DNA of 64,000 nt from an uncultured Hyphomicrobiales bacterium (GTDB taxonomy: Bacteria > Pseudomonadota > Alphaproteobacteria > Rhizobiales > Beijerinckiaceae), in the NCBI GenBank assembly GCA_903847605.1, contig CAINED010000078.1, forward strand, positions 124,001 to 188,000. The letters run 5' to 3'. The notes below the pieces were generated by a model that was not told where the DNA came from, ran no database searches, and saw nothing but the letters and a program-made list of their open reading frames with translations. Of this stretch, positions 48,291 through 57,305 are shown piece by piece; within the stretch, counting starts at the first letter, position 1; each line of letters opens with the position of its first letter. The position numbers and the translations under genes were made by a program.

Positions 48291-49550
48291 TTACGCCCGC
48301 GCCATCTTGCGCAGGTTCGGCAGAAAGGCTGTCAGAATACCGATGGCCGGCAGCCAGGCGCAGACCTTGTAAACGAATGAAAGGCTCGTCTTGTCGGCGA
48401 TAATGCCAAGCACGACGGCGCCAAGTCCGGCCATACCGAAGCCAAGTCCGAAAAAGAGGCCTGCCATCAACCCGACCTTACGTGGCGCGAGTTCCATCGC
48501 ATAGACGATGATTTGCGACATCGAGGCCGAAGTGATGAAGCCAATCACGACAAGCAGGACCGTGCACCAGAGCAGCGACGCGTAAGGCACGAGCACAGTG
48601 AAAGGCAGCGCGCCGAGGATCGAAAACCAGATCACATATTTGCGTCCGATACGGTCTCCTATTGGGCCGCCGAAATAGACGCCGGCGGCGACGGACGCCA
48701 TGAAGAGGAAGACCAGCAGTTGCGCATCGCGCAAGCCGACTCCGAACGTCTCCATCAGATAAAACGTGTGAAACGTGCCGATGCTGACGGAATAGACGCT
48801 TTTCGAAAACATCAGCAGCATGAGGATGGCGATGATGAAAACGAAGCGCGATTGCGTCAGGCCGAAGGGATTTTCATCCGCTGCAGAACCGCGCCTGGAC
48901 TGATTCAAGAGCTGCATGCGCGGCTGCGCCCAGCGCCCGACGGCGATCATGACGAGAAAGGCAAGAAACGCCAGCAGCGCGAACCAGCCGATGCCGCCCT
49001 GCCCGAACGGCACAACCACAAAGGCCGCCAGCAGCGGCCCCGAGGCCTGTCCGAAATTGCCGCCGACCTGGAATGTCGATTGCGCAGCGCCCGGCCGGTT
49101 GCCGCCGCCCAGTCGCGCCATGCGCGCGCCCTCGGGATGAAAGATCGCCGAACCGATGCCGACGAGTACGGCCGCGCCGAGGATCAGCACGTATGTGTTG
49201 GCCACGGTGAGGAGCAGCACGCCGCAAGCCGTCGCGATCATCGATGTCGATAGCGTCCAGGGCGAGGGACGCCTGTCGGTGTACATGCCGACGAACGGCT
49301 GGATCAGCGAGGCGCTGGCCATGTAGAGCGAGACGATGAAACTCGTCTGCGTAAAGTTGAGCTGGTAGGCGTCCTTCAGGATCGGCAGGATCGCGGAGAT
49401 GAGCGACTGCAGCATGTCGTTGGCGAAATGCAGCATGCACATCGTCCACAACACCGCCTGCACCGGCGCATCGCTGGCGCGCACGGAAACTGCGGGTTCA
49501 GACGATGGCAAGGTCGCTGCAGCGTCGCGCGCGTCGGCCTGAAGGGTCAT
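48291..49550 (-). CDS. fsr: MFS transporter, fosmidomycin-resistance type
   Basis: A 419-residue, twelve-helix major facilitator. The N-terminal block MLHFANDMLQSLISAILPIL, then FTQTSFIVSLYMASASLIQP and GMYTDRRPSPW, is characteristic of the Fsr group, named for fosmidomycin efflux in E. coli; natural substrates are unclear. The start at 49550 (MTLQADARD) is preferred to 49673, which adds residues with no similarity. It is separated from tsf by that operon's terminator. dxr, which encodes the fosmidomycin target, is about 5 kb away. Confidence 0.85.
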   Translation of the reverse strand: MTLQADARDAAATLPSSEPAVSVRASDAPVQAVLWTMCMLHFANDMLQSLISAILPILKDAYQLNFTQTSFIVSLYMASASLIQPFVGMYTDRRPSPWTLSTSMIATACGVLLLTVANTYVLILGAAVLVGIGSAIFHPEGARMARLGGGNRPGAAQSTFQVGGNFGQASGPLLAAFVVVPFGQGGIGWFALLAFLAFLVMIAVGRWAQPRMQLLNQSRRGSAADENPFGLTQSRFVFIIAILMLLMFSKSVYSVSIGTFHTFYLMETFGVGLRDAQLLVFLFMASVAAGVYFGGPIGDRIGRKYVIWFSILGALPFTVLVPYASLLWCTVLLVVIGFITSASMSQIIVYAMELAPRKVGLMAGLFFGLGFGMAGLGAVVLGIIADKTSLSFVYKVCAWLPAIGILTAFLPNLRKMARA

Positions 49551-49670
49551 GTGGGCCTGCTGGAAAACGAAGCGGGAATCCTGTTCCCGCATGTGAAACA
49601 AGCATAGTGCCAGCGGTTTCGAGCGCCAAGCCTGATGCGGGCAATGCTGCCATGCAAAGCGCTGGCCAAA

Positions 49671-49698
49671 CAAAACGGGCGGCCCAAAGGCCGCCCGT
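49671..49698 (-). terminator. Terminator of the rpsB-tsf operon
   Basis: A ten-pair perfect stem ACGGGCGGCC / GGCCGCCCGT with a four-base loop is followed on the minus strand by TTTGTTTGG. It begins 22 bases after the tsf stop codon. Confidence 0.88.
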
Positions 49699-49720
49699 GG
49701 AAGATTACGGAGTGAGAAGC

Positions 49721-50638
49721 TTAGCGCGCCATGCCCGCGACTTCCGCCGCGAAGTCGCTTTCCTGCTTCTCGATGCCCTCGCCCAGGGCGAAACGCACGA
49801 AGCCCTTGAGGGCGACTGGCGCGCCGAGCGCCTTGCCAGCTTCGCCGACGGCCTGCGCCACGGTCTTGGCGGGATCGTGGATGAAAGGCTGATCGACGAG
49901 GCAGGCCTCCTTGTAATAGGTCTTCAGGCCGGATTCGACGATCTTCTCGAGCACGTTGGCGGGCTTGCCGGCATTCTTGTCGCGCAGCACGTTCTTCTCG
50001 CGCTCAAGCGTCGCGGGATCGACGCTCGACGCATCAAGCGCGACCGGCGAAGCAGCGGCGACATGCATGGCGATCTTGCGGCCAAGCTCGACGAGGCCGT
50101 CGCCGGAAGCGGTGGATTCCAGCGCAACGAGAACGCCGATCTTGCCGAGGCCGTCGCCGATGGCGTTGTGGACATAGGTTCCGATGGCGCCCGAAGTTAC
50201 TTCGAGCATGGCGGCGCGGCGCAGCGTCATGTTCTCGCCGATCGTGGCGATGGCGTTAGCAACAGCGTCGGCGACAGTGCCGCCGGCCGGATAGGCGGAG
50301 GCCCTGATCTTCTCGACGTCGGCAGTGCCGGACGAGAGCGCAACGCCGGCAATGCCCGACGCCAGCGCCTGGAAGTCCGAATTGCGCGCGACGAAGTCCG
50401 TCTCGGAGTTCAGTTCGATGGCGACGCCGCGCGTGCCAGAGACCTTCAGCGCCACGAGGCCTTCAGCCGCAACGCGGTCGGACTTCTTGGCGGCCTTGGA
50501 CAGGCCCTTCTTGCGCAGCCAGTCCACGGCGGCTTCGAGATCGCCGTCGCTCTCCGTGAGCGCGTTCTTGCAGTCCATCATGCCAGCGCCGGTCTTTTCG
50601 CGCAGGTCCTTGACGAGGGCGGCGGTAACAGCAGCCAT
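49721..50638 (-). CDS. tsf: Elongation factor Ts
   Basis: The guanine nucleotide exchange factor for EF-Tu. The 305-residue protein opens with the UBA-like domain ([19 protein letters not shown]...[13 protein letters not shown]), then [12 protein letters not shown] and the dimerisation domain. The length is typical for alphaproteobacteria. It lies 132 bases after rpsB, with a hairpin in between that may adjust the ratio of the two products. Confidence 0.97.
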   Translation of the reverse strand: MAAVTAALVKDLREKTGAGMMDCKNALTESDGDLEAAVDWLRKKGLSKAAKKSDRVAAEGLVALKVSGTRGVAIELNSETDFVARNSDFQALASGIAGVALSSGTADVEKIRASAYPAGGTVADAVANAIATIGENMTLRRAAMLEVTSGAIGTYVHNAIGDGLGKIGVLVALESTASGDGLVELGRKIAMHVAAASPVALDASSVDPATLEREKNVLRDKNAGKPANVLEKIVESGLKTYYKEACLVDQPFIHDPAKTVAQAVGEAGKALGAPVALKGFVRFALGEGIEKQESDFAAEVAGMAR

Positions 50639-50717
50639 GAGAGTTCATCCCCTGTCTTGCGGGGGCCCTGCCCCCGGCTGTGAATTGAATGAGTTATTTG
50701 GGTATCCGAATGATGAC

Positions 50718-50742
50718 AGCGGGACGCTTTCGCGATCCCGCT
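50718..50742 (-). promoter_or_regulatory. Hairpin in the rpsB-tsf spacer
   Basis: AGCGGGA and TCCCGCT pair across an 11-base loop that itself contains CG pairs. No U-run follows, and a second GC hairpin (GGGGG / CCCCC near 50660) lies closer to tsf. Such a spacer hairpin could be a processing or partial-termination site; function is inferred. Confidence 0.4.
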
Positions 50743-50770
50743 GCAACCGCCGGATGGAGCGGGAAAAGGA

Positions 50771-51787
50771 TCAGGCGGCGACGCTGAGCAGCGTACGCGC
50801 CTGTTCGACCCAGTTGTCGCGGGCGATGCGGCCGTTCAGCTTGAGATCGGCATCGACCTTGGCGACGTCGGCTTCCTGCATGGCCGCGACCTGCCACCAG
50901 TGGAAGATACCGCCTTCATTCAGCTTCTTCTCGAGCTGCGGACCGACGCCCGTCAGCTTGGTCAGGTCGTCGGGAGCGCCGCGCGGGGCGCCGAGGATCT
51001 CGAAAGCCTCGTCCGGAGCAGGCGTCTCGGCGACAGCGGCCGGGAGCGTCTCGGCGACCGGCTCCGCGGACGCGCCGATATCGCGACCGGAAGCGCCGGC
51101 GCCGCGGCCGATGCCGTCGATGGCAGCGCGGGCGACGAGATCGCAGTAAAGCTGGATCGCGCGGCCGGCGTCGTCATTGCCGGGAATCGGATGGGTGATG
51201 CCGGCCGGATCGCTGTTGCTGTCGAGGATGGCGACAACCGGGATGTTCAGGCGGTTGGCTTCCTTGATGGCGAGCGCTTCCTTGTTGGTGTCGATCACGA
51301 ACATCAGGTCGGGCACGCCGCCCATGTCCTTGATGCCGCCGAGCGCCTTTTCGAGCTTGTCACGCTCGCGCGAGCGCATCAGGCGCTCTTTCTTGGTGAG
51401 GCCGGAGATGCCGGCGTTCAGCTCTTCGTCGAGCTTGCGCAGGCGGTCGATGGAGGCGGAAATCGTCTTCCAGTTGGTGAGCGTGCCGCCGAGCCAGCGC
51501 GAGTTGATGAAATACTGCGCCGAACGCTTGGCCGCATCGGAAATCGCCGGGGCAGCCTGACGCTTGGTGCCGACGAAGAGCACGCGGCCGCCCTTGGCGA
51601 CGGTGTCGGAAATCAGCTTGAGCGCCTGGTGCAGCAGCGGCACGGACTGGGCGAGGTCGATGATGTGGATGTTGTTGCGGACGCCGAACAGGTAGGGCGC
51701 CATTTTCGGGTTCCAGCGGTGCGACTGGTGGCCGAAGTGAGCGCCGGCTTCCAGAAGCTGACGCATGGTGAAATCGGGCAGTGCCAT
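50771..51787 (-). CDS. rpsB: 30S ribosomal protein S2 with C-terminal extension
   Basis: S2 binds the 30S subunit between head and body and recruits S1. Residues 1-230 are canonical ([60 protein letters not shown]). The protein continues to 338 residues: an Ala-rich linker, then a helix-hairpin-helix-like module ([20 protein letters not shown] followed by FHWWQVAAM...[11 protein letters not shown]). This extension is known in some alphaproteobacterial S2 proteins. It precedes tsf in the usual operon, behind a good sigma-70 promoter. Confidence 0.96.
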   Translation of the reverse strand: MALPDFTMRQLLEAGAHFGHQSHRWNPKMAPYLFGVRNNIHIIDLAQSVPLLHQALKLISDTVAKGGRVLFVGTKRQAAPAISDAAKRSAQYFINSRWLGGTLTNWKTISASIDRLRKLDEELNAGISGLTKKERLMRSRERDKLEKALGGIKDMGGVPDLMFVIDTNKEALAIKEANRLNIPVVAILDSNSDPAGITHPIPGNDDAGRAIQLYCDLVARAAIDGIGRGAGASGRDIGASAEPVAETLPAAVAETPAPDEAFEILGAPRGAPDDLTKLTGVGPQLEKKLNEGGIFHWWQVAAMQEADVAKVDADLKLNGRIARDNWVEQARTLLSVAA

Positions 51788-51896
51788 TGTCTTACGTTCT
51801 CCGGTTGTACCTCGGCGGATCTATGTCGGGCGTCAGCCCGCACCGGAGCGGCCCTTGAAGCAGGGTCGCGTTCGATCCGCCTGTGGATTGGCGCGG

Positions 51897-51925
51897 CTTA
51901 TAGGCGAGCCCGTGCTGCAATGCAA
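51897..51925 (-). promoter_or_regulatory. Sigma-70 promoter of rpsB-tsf
   Basis: On the minus strand TTGCAT (-35, four of six matches) and TATAAG (-10, five of six) are separated by exactly 17 bases. The start point would lie about 100 bases before rpsB, leaving a leader that could host the usual S2 autoregulation. Confidence 0.7.
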
Positions 51926-51954
51926 GGTGGCGCAAGTTGCGACAATGCCCGGAT

Positions 51955-52983
51955 TCAGGGTTCGGCCAGCGGCTTCTTCACCCCCGCGGGCCGCCACGGG
52001 TTCCCGCGCAAACCGGCGCGAGCCGTCAAATCCCACAGGGCCCAGAGGGCCGGCACGCGCCTGTGGGCGAAACCGAAGGCCCCGGCCACATCGAACCCGG
52101 ACCAGGGCGTAAAAGGGTTGCGCCTGGAATAGGCGAAGATTTCGAGCCGGCGCATCGGACTGGCGCTGTATCCGCGGGCGTGGAAGCCAAAGGTGTCTGC
52201 GACCACAAGCGTATTCGCCGGTACCGCGAAGGCGCGAGGCGCTGCCAGTCCAAGCTCGCGCAACTCTTCCGGCCGGATACGAAAAGACCCGCGCGCGGAA
52301 TAGCGGTCATCGTCCCGGCTGGCCTGCAAGCTCTTGGCGTATTCGAAGGCGAGCCTTTGCGGCGTGAGGCGGTGCGAACCAGGCACATATGTGAACGGGC
52401 CCGCATCGGCGGCTACATCGGTGAGGAAGTACCAGGCTTTCATCGACGGATGAAACGTGTCGGCATGCAGGTCGGTCTGCGGGTCCGGCGGGGCGTCCCG
52501 CACATGCGACAGGATCGTCTGGACATAATAGAGCGGCTCGTGTGCGAAACTCGCGACATACCGCAAGAGACCGGCCCAGCGCCAATTTCCCAACAACTCC
52601 CCGAGGTGCGGAATGGCCGACAACGCCGCGCCGTCGATCGCCATCCGCCGCGTGATCGTATCGCCTTGCGCCATTTCACGGGCGGGCCAGTCGCGCGCCA
52701 CGAGCGCGTCGTTCAACGCGCGAAATTGCGACGGCGGCAGAAAATCGGGAATCAGGACAAAGCCGTCGCGATCGAAACCCTCACGATCTCCAGCCGTCAC
52801 GAGATGCGCCAGCCGCGCGCGGCGCAGATTCGCGAGCCCGTGCGCCAGTTCGACCCGGCGCGCATGCAAACCCCAGCGGTTCAGAGCGGGCGAACCAATA
52901 ACGCGATTGTCGCGAAAGCTCTTCGCGCCTGTCGCCAGCGACATTGCCCACAGGGGATACTTCGGAAAATCGGTCAAAGGCAT
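51955..52983 (-). CDS. Phytanoyl-CoA dioxygenase (PhyH)-family protein
   Basis: PhyH enzymes are Fe(II)/2-oxoglutarate oxygenases. This 342-residue protein shows the double-stranded beta-helix iron site: His173 and Asp175 in DLHADTFHP, and His268 in TFGFHARG followed by Arg270 or Arg278 for 2-oxoglutarate. WYFLTDVAADAGPFTYVPGS is the characteristic strand between them. It reads toward rpsB across a 167-base gap that contains the rpsB promoter. The substrate is unknown. Confidence 0.85.
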   Translation of the reverse strand: MPLTDFPKYPLWAMSLATGAKSFRDNRVIGSPALNRWGLHARRVELAHGLANLRRARLAHLVTAGDREGFDRDGFVLIPDFLPPSQFRALNDALVARDWPAREMAQGDTITRRMAIDGAALSAIPHLGELLGNWRWAGLLRYVASFAHEPLYYVQTILSHVRDAPPDPQTDLHADTFHPSMKAWYFLTDVAADAGPFTYVPGSHRLTPQRLAFEYAKSLQASRDDDRYSARGSFRIRPEELRELGLAAPRAFAVPANTLVVADTFGFHARGYSASPMRRLEIFAYSRRNPFTPWSGFDVAGAFGFAHRRVPALWALWDLTARAGLRGNPWRPAGVKKPLAEP

Positions 52984-53326
52984 GACGAGACCTCGAACCC
53001 AGGCACTTTAACGCAACCGGCGATCAAATGCGTAGCGGTTGAGCGCGAAAAGTTGCCCCAAACTTCAAATGTCGAGCGACCGGATCAAACCGGCCGGGAT
53101 CTATTGCCCGGCATCATCCGGGCATTCGGCCGAGCGCGGGCCTCTTCCGAAACGGCTTTCGAAATACCTGACCGGTGATGCCGCTCGCAGCGTCCCGGCC
53201 GGATTGCCTGTGGCCGAATGGGCCCCAGCCTGATTTCATGTGCGAAAGCGCACGAATCATTTGCACATGTGGATATAATGAGTTGGTTGGGCGGGTGTCG
53301 GCTCGCGACCGTCTGCGGAGGCAAGA
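52984..53326. other. Gap between the PhyH-like gene and lemA
   Basis: No credible gene. It contains several short GC palindromes, for example GCCGGG / CCCGGC near 53092-53113 and GTGCG / CGCAC at about 53240-53253. A perfect TATAAT at 53274-53279 lies 47 bases before lemA but has no good -35 at 16-18 bases; it may be part of the lemA promoter. Confidence 0.45.
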
Positions 53327-53893
53327 ATGGGTACCTGGATTTTTCTCGGCATTATCGTCGCCATCGTTCTTTGGCTGATCGTCACCTATAACGGCCTCGT
53401 CGGCCTCAGGCAGCGCACCAATCAGGCGTTCGCCGACATCGACGTACAGCTCAAGCAGCGCCACGACCTGATCCCGAACCTCATTGAGACCGTGAAGGGC
53501 TATGCGGCGCACGAGAAAAGCACGCTCGACGCAGTCGTGCAGGCGCGCAATGCGGCGCTGACGGCGGGCGGCGGCACCGGCCAGCAGGCGCAGGCCGAAG
53601 GCATGCTGGGACAGGCGCTGGGACGCCTGCTCGCACTGTCGGAAGCCTATCCCGACCTCAAGGCCAATACGAACTTCCTGCAGCTGCAGACCGAACTTGG
53701 CAACATCGAGAACAAGCTCGCCGCCGCGCGCCGCTTCTTCAACAATGCGGTCAGCGAGTACAACGCCTCGATCCAGGCCTTCCCGGCTGCGCTGTTCTCG
53801 CGCGCCATGGGCTTCGTCGAGCGCGAGTTCTTCGATGTCGGGGCCGACGTGCGCAAGCAGCTCGACGCTGCGCCGCCGCAGGTCAAGTTCTGA
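53327..53893 (+). CDS. lemA: LemA family protein
   Basis: A 188-residue protein with one N-terminal transmembrane helix (WIFLGIIVAIVLWLIVTYN) and a helical-bundle domain with the family core LRQRTNQAFADIDVQLKQRH, DLIPNLIETVKGYAAHE, LSEAYPDLKANTNFLQLQ and YNASIQAFPAALF. LemA genes are often found beside M48 metalloproteases, as here with the next gene 29 bases downstream. The role in the pair is not known; membrane protein quality control is a reasonable guess. Confidence 0.93.
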   Translation: MGTWIFLGIIVAIVLWLIVTYNGLVGLRQRTNQAFADIDVQLKQRHDLIPNLIETVKGYAAHEKSTLDAVVQARNAALTAGGGTGQQAQAEGMLGQALGRLLALSEAYPDLKANTNFLQLQTELGNIENKLAAARRFFNNAVSEYNASIQAFPAALFSRAMGFVEREFFDVGADVRKQLDAAPPQVKF

Positions 53894-53922
53894 GCGGCCG
53901 ACGTTACCTGAAGGCTTGAGCC

Positions 53923-55083
53923 ATGCTCCCGGCATTCGGTCTTTACACGCATATCAGGGCGAACCTGTACCGCTCGGCGTTTCTCGTCGGCGGTCTGTTC
54001 TTCCTCGTGTATCTGCTGACTTATGCCGGGGCGCTGGCGGCAGAAGCCTACTGGTATCCGCACTGGCGGTTGCAATCGCTGCTGATCAAGGCCTGGCAGG
54101 ATCTCGGACAGGCCTTTCCCTGGGTGACGGGCGCGACGGCGCTGTGGGTCGCCTTCGCCTATAAATTCAATCAGCGGCTGATCGGTCTCGCCGTCGGCGG
54201 CCACGAGATCACGCGCGAGGAAAATCCCAAACTCTACGACATGCTGGAAAACCTGTGCATCTCGCGCGGCATGACCATGCCGCGTTTCGAGATCATGGAA
54301 ACCGATACGCCCAACGCATTCGCCTCGGGCGTCAACGAGAAGCAATATACGATTACGCTGACGCGCGGCCTCATCAACATGCTCAGCGACGACGAGATGG
54401 AAGCCGTCATCGCGCATGAGTTGACGCATATCCGCAACGGCGACGTGCGCATGATGATCTTCGCGATGGTGATCGCGGGCGTCATTGCGTTCTTCGCGGA
54501 ACTGATTTTCCGCTCGATCATGAATTCGGGCAGCCGCCGCAGCTCGCGCGACAGCGACGGCAAGGGCGGCGGCGGCATGGCGTTGATGATCGCGGCGGCG
54601 ATCGTCGGGGTCGCATGGTTTCTCTCGATCGTGATCCGCTTCGCGCTGTCGCGTTCGCGCGAGTTTCTCGCCGACGCCGGCGCTGTCGAACTGACCAAGA
54701 ATCCCGATGCTATGATCTCGGCCCTGCGCAAGATCGAAGGCCGCAGCGAATTGCAGGAAGTCCCCTCCGCCGTGATGGAGATGTGCATTGACAATCCGCG
54801 CTCGGGCTTTGCGGATTTGTTTTCCACCCACCCCACCATGGATTCCCGCGTCGATGCGCTCGTGCGCTACGCGGGCGGGCACGATCTCGATCCGGCGGCG
54901 CTCGAAGCGCTCAGAAATCCGCAGGCGCTCGAAGGCCCCGCCGATGCGCCCCCGCAGGATCATATCGATCAGGCCGGGCAGCCGAACCCAGAGCAGACGG
55001 CGACCACACCCCAGCAGGACGGCGTGTTCCTGCCGCGCGGCCAGGGCCGCAAGCTCAGAATGCCCTGGGGCCCGCCGCGCTAA
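53923..55083 (+). CDS. M48-family membrane metalloprotease (HtpX-like)
   Basis: A 386-residue inner-membrane zinc protease. Two transmembrane segments lie near the N-terminus (about 20-40 and 68-85). The active site is HELTH at residues 165-169 in AVIAHELTHIRNGDVR, with Glu247 in SREFLADAGAVELT as third ligand. Two more hydrophobic segments flank a Gly/Ser-rich loop at about 200-220, and FSTHPTMDSRVDALVRYAGG follows. The Pro- and Gln-rich tail of about 60 residues has no family counterpart. It follows lemA by 29 bases in an operon-like pair. It probably degrades misfolded membrane proteins, inferred from HtpX. Confidence 0.92.
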   Translation: MLPAFGLYTHIRANLYRSAFLVGGLFFLVYLLTYAGALAAEAYWYPHWRLQSLLIKAWQDLGQAFPWVTGATALWVAFAYKFNQRLIGLAVGGHEITREENPKLYDMLENLCISRGMTMPRFEIMETDTPNAFASGVNEKQYTITLTRGLINMLSDDEMEAVIAHELTHIRNGDVRMMIFAMVIAGVIAFFAELIFRSIMNSGSRRSSRDSDGKGGGGMALMIAAAIVGVAWFLSIVIRFALSRSREFLADAGAVELTKNPDAMISALRKIEGRSELQEVPSAVMEMCIDNPRSGFADLFSTHPTMDSRVDALVRYAGGHDLDPAALEALRNPQALEGPADAPPQDHIDQAGQPNPEQTATTPQQDGVFLPRGQGRKLRMPWGPPR

Positions 55084-55191
55084 CTCGCGCCCTCTCCAGC
55101 CGCCGCTTGCCTTATCCTCGCGTCCCGGCAAACATGCGCCCAATAAGAGAAGGCGGGCAAATTGCCGCGCTCATAAACGGGGAAATGCTGC

Positions 55192-56055
55192 ATGGAAGAG
55201 CGCGTCACGCTGACCTTTCGTGACCTGAAACTTGCGGGGTTGCTTGATCTTCCTGCTGATGCGGGAAGCAAGCCCTTTGCAGCCTTCATGGTCCTGCACG
55301 GGTTCGGCGGGCACAAGAACGGCGGCAGTGCGCGGCTCGGCGCCAGGATGCTCAGGGATCTGGGCTATGCCACGTTGCGCATCGACATGCCCGGCTGCGG
55401 CGAGAGCGAGGGCGAACGCGGGCGCGTGATCTGCCTCGAGCAGGTCGAATGCGTGAAGCTGGCGCTCGACTTTCTCGGCCAACGTCCTGATATCGACAGC
55501 AAGAGGCTGGGCCTGATGGGATCGAGTTTCGGCGGCGCCGTATCGGTCTACGCCGCGGGAACCGACGAACGCGTCGCAGCGGTGATTTCCTGCGGCGGAT
55601 GGGGCGACGGCGAGAAGAAATTTCGCGACCAGCATCCGACACCGGAAGCCTGGGCCCGCTTCACGAAGATGCTGGCCGACGGGCGCGAGCACAGGCAGCG
55701 CACGGGAAAGTCGCTGATGGTGCAGCGCTTCGACATCGTGCCCATTCCCGAGCGTCTGCGCGCAGGCATGTCGGCGGGCGGCCATATGGAGTTTCCGGCC
55801 GAAACGGCGCAAAGCATGTTCGACTTTCGCGCCATCGACGTCGTCGCGAATATCGCGCCGCGCCCGCTCCTGCTCCTGCACGCCGCCAACGATTCCGTGA
55901 CGCCGACCGTGCAGTCGATCGATCTGTTCCAGCGCGCGGGACAGCCAACGGATCTCATCCTGCTTTCGGATGTCGATCATTTCACGTTCGGAGAGAATAA
56001 TCCGCGCGTGGATTCGGTGGTAAGCGGATGGCTGAAAAAATACTTTCCGGCTTGA
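55192..56055 (+). CDS. Alpha/beta hydrolase
   Basis: A 287-residue serine hydrolase without a signal peptide. The oxyanion loop HGFGGHKNGG is followed by nucleophile Ser112 in GSSFGG, acid Asp234 in AANDSVTP and His263 in DVDHFTFG, a complete triad. It resembles small esterase/dienelactone-hydrolase-like enzymes. It starts a run of plus-strand genes with Bug proteins and beta-lactamase-fold proteins, suggesting the use of an ester or lactone, but the substrate is unknown. Confidence 0.9.
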   Translation: MEERVTLTFRDLKLAGLLDLPADAGSKPFAAFMVLHGFGGHKNGGSARLGARMLRDLGYATLRIDMPGCGESEGERGRVICLEQVECVKLALDFLGQRPDIDSKRLGLMGSSFGGAVSVYAAGTDERVAAVISCGGWGDGEKKFRDQHPTPEAWARFTKMLADGREHRQRTGKSLMVQRFDIVPIPERLRAGMSAGGHMEFPAETAQSMFDFRAIDVVANIAPRPLLLLHAANDSVTPTVQSIDLFQRAGQPTDLILLSDVDHFTFGENNPRVDSVVSGWLKKYFPA

Positions 56056-56108
56056 GACGTCCTGCGCGCGGGAATGAGTAAAGTCGCAGTTTCAAGGAGA
56101 GCCTTCGT

Positions 56109-57170
56109 ATGCGATTCAACGGATCGAAGACCGCAAGATTATTTGCTGCCACGTTCATGGTCTCCATTGCACCTGTTATGGCCCCGAACGCCATGGCGCA
56201 GGACAGCGTCGCGGCGTTCTACAAGGGCAAGCAAGTTAACATCATCGTCGGCTTCGCCGCCGGCGGCGGCTATGACGCTTATGCGCGCCTGCTCGCGCGA
56301 CACATGACCAATCATATGCCGGGCAAGCCGACTTTCGTGGTCAGGAACATGTTCGGCGCGGCGGGCGAAATGGCCGCGGGCTTTGTCGCGAACTCGGCGC
56401 CGAAAGATGGCACGCACATCGCCTCCGTGTCGGCTTCACAGCCGCTGGCGCGCATTTTCGTGCCGGCAAACCAGCGCAGCTACGATCCGGCGAAACAGCA
56501 TTATCTCGGTTCCGCCGCGAAGGACGGGTTCGTGTGTCTCATGCGGCCCGACGCTCCGGTGAAGACTGCCGACGATATGTTCCGCACCGAAAGCGTCCTG
56601 GCCTCCGGCGCCATCGGCGCGGGCACACTCTCCTACATGCCACTGCTCGCACGCAACGTGCTCGGCGCGAAGTTCAAGCTCATCCACGGCTACAAGGGCA
56701 CGATCGAAGTGATGGCGGCGCTCGAAAAGGGCGAGGTGCAGGGCGTGTGCGGCATCAATCTCACCTCAGTGAATTCGCAGTTCCAGCATTTCGTGAAGAA
56801 CGGCGTGGCTCGCATCGTCGTGCAGGAGACAATCGACGGCGACGCCAAGCTGAACGAGGCCAAGATCCCGCGCATGTTCGATTACGCTAAAACCGACCAG
56901 CAGAGGCGGATCATGCGCGCCATCTATGCACAGGCCGATTTCGCCAGGCCCTTCTTCGTCGGCGCCGGCGTGCCGGAAAGCCGCGTTGCGGCGCTGCGCA
57001 GCGCCTTCATGGCTGCGCTCGCCGACAAGGACCTGCTCGCCGAAGCGGCGAAGATGCAACTCGCCATCGAACCGATCCCCGGCTCCGCCATACAGGCCAT
57101 CGCTGCCGAAATCGCACAACAGCCCGACAGTTTCATCGAGGAAGTGAAGGCGGCGATCGAAATCAAGTGA
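56109..57170 (+). CDS. Bug/TctC-family solute-binding protein, divergent member
   Basis: A 353-residue periplasmic binding protein with a signal peptide ending near ANAMAQ. The family start is altered: YKGKQVNIIVGFAAGGGYDAYARLLARHM replaces YPDRPIRIIVPFAAGG, and VVRNMFGAAGEMAAGFV replaces the usual NRPGAGG motif. It is therefore a divergent branch often annotated only as a tricarboxylate transport protein. AAGGAGA lies eight bases before the ATG. It follows the hydrolase by 53 bases. The ligand is unknown. Confidence 0.85.
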   Translation: MRFNGSKTARLFAATFMVSIAPVMAPNAMAQDSVAAFYKGKQVNIIVGFAAGGGYDAYARLLARHMTNHMPGKPTFVVRNMFGAAGEMAAGFVANSAPKDGTHIASVSASQPLARIFVPANQRSYDPAKQHYLGSAAKDGFVCLMRPDAPVKTADDMFRTESVLASGAIGAGTLSYMPLLARNVLGAKFKLIHGYKGTIEVMAALEKGEVQGVCGINLTSVNSQFQHFVKNGVARIVVQETIDGDAKLNEAKIPRMFDYAKTDQQRRIMRAIYAQADFARPFFVGAGVPESRVAALRSAFMAALADKDLLAEAAKMQLAIEPIPGSAIQAIAAEIAQQPDSFIEEVKAAIEIK

Positions 57171-57305
57171 GCCCCACTCGGACGCGCTTCGCATCGACGT
57201 GTCGCAACAGCCAAATGTCCGCTCTGGCGCATTTCAGGCTAATGCAATAGCATCGCGCCAAATGCGATGACAGCGAAGCTGCTCGCCATCATGTGGAGGC
57301 GTAAC

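Noticed and set aside
53647..55143. Open frame of 498 codons antisense to lemA and the M48 protease
   Set aside because: It covers two well-supported genes and its translation has no family resemblance.
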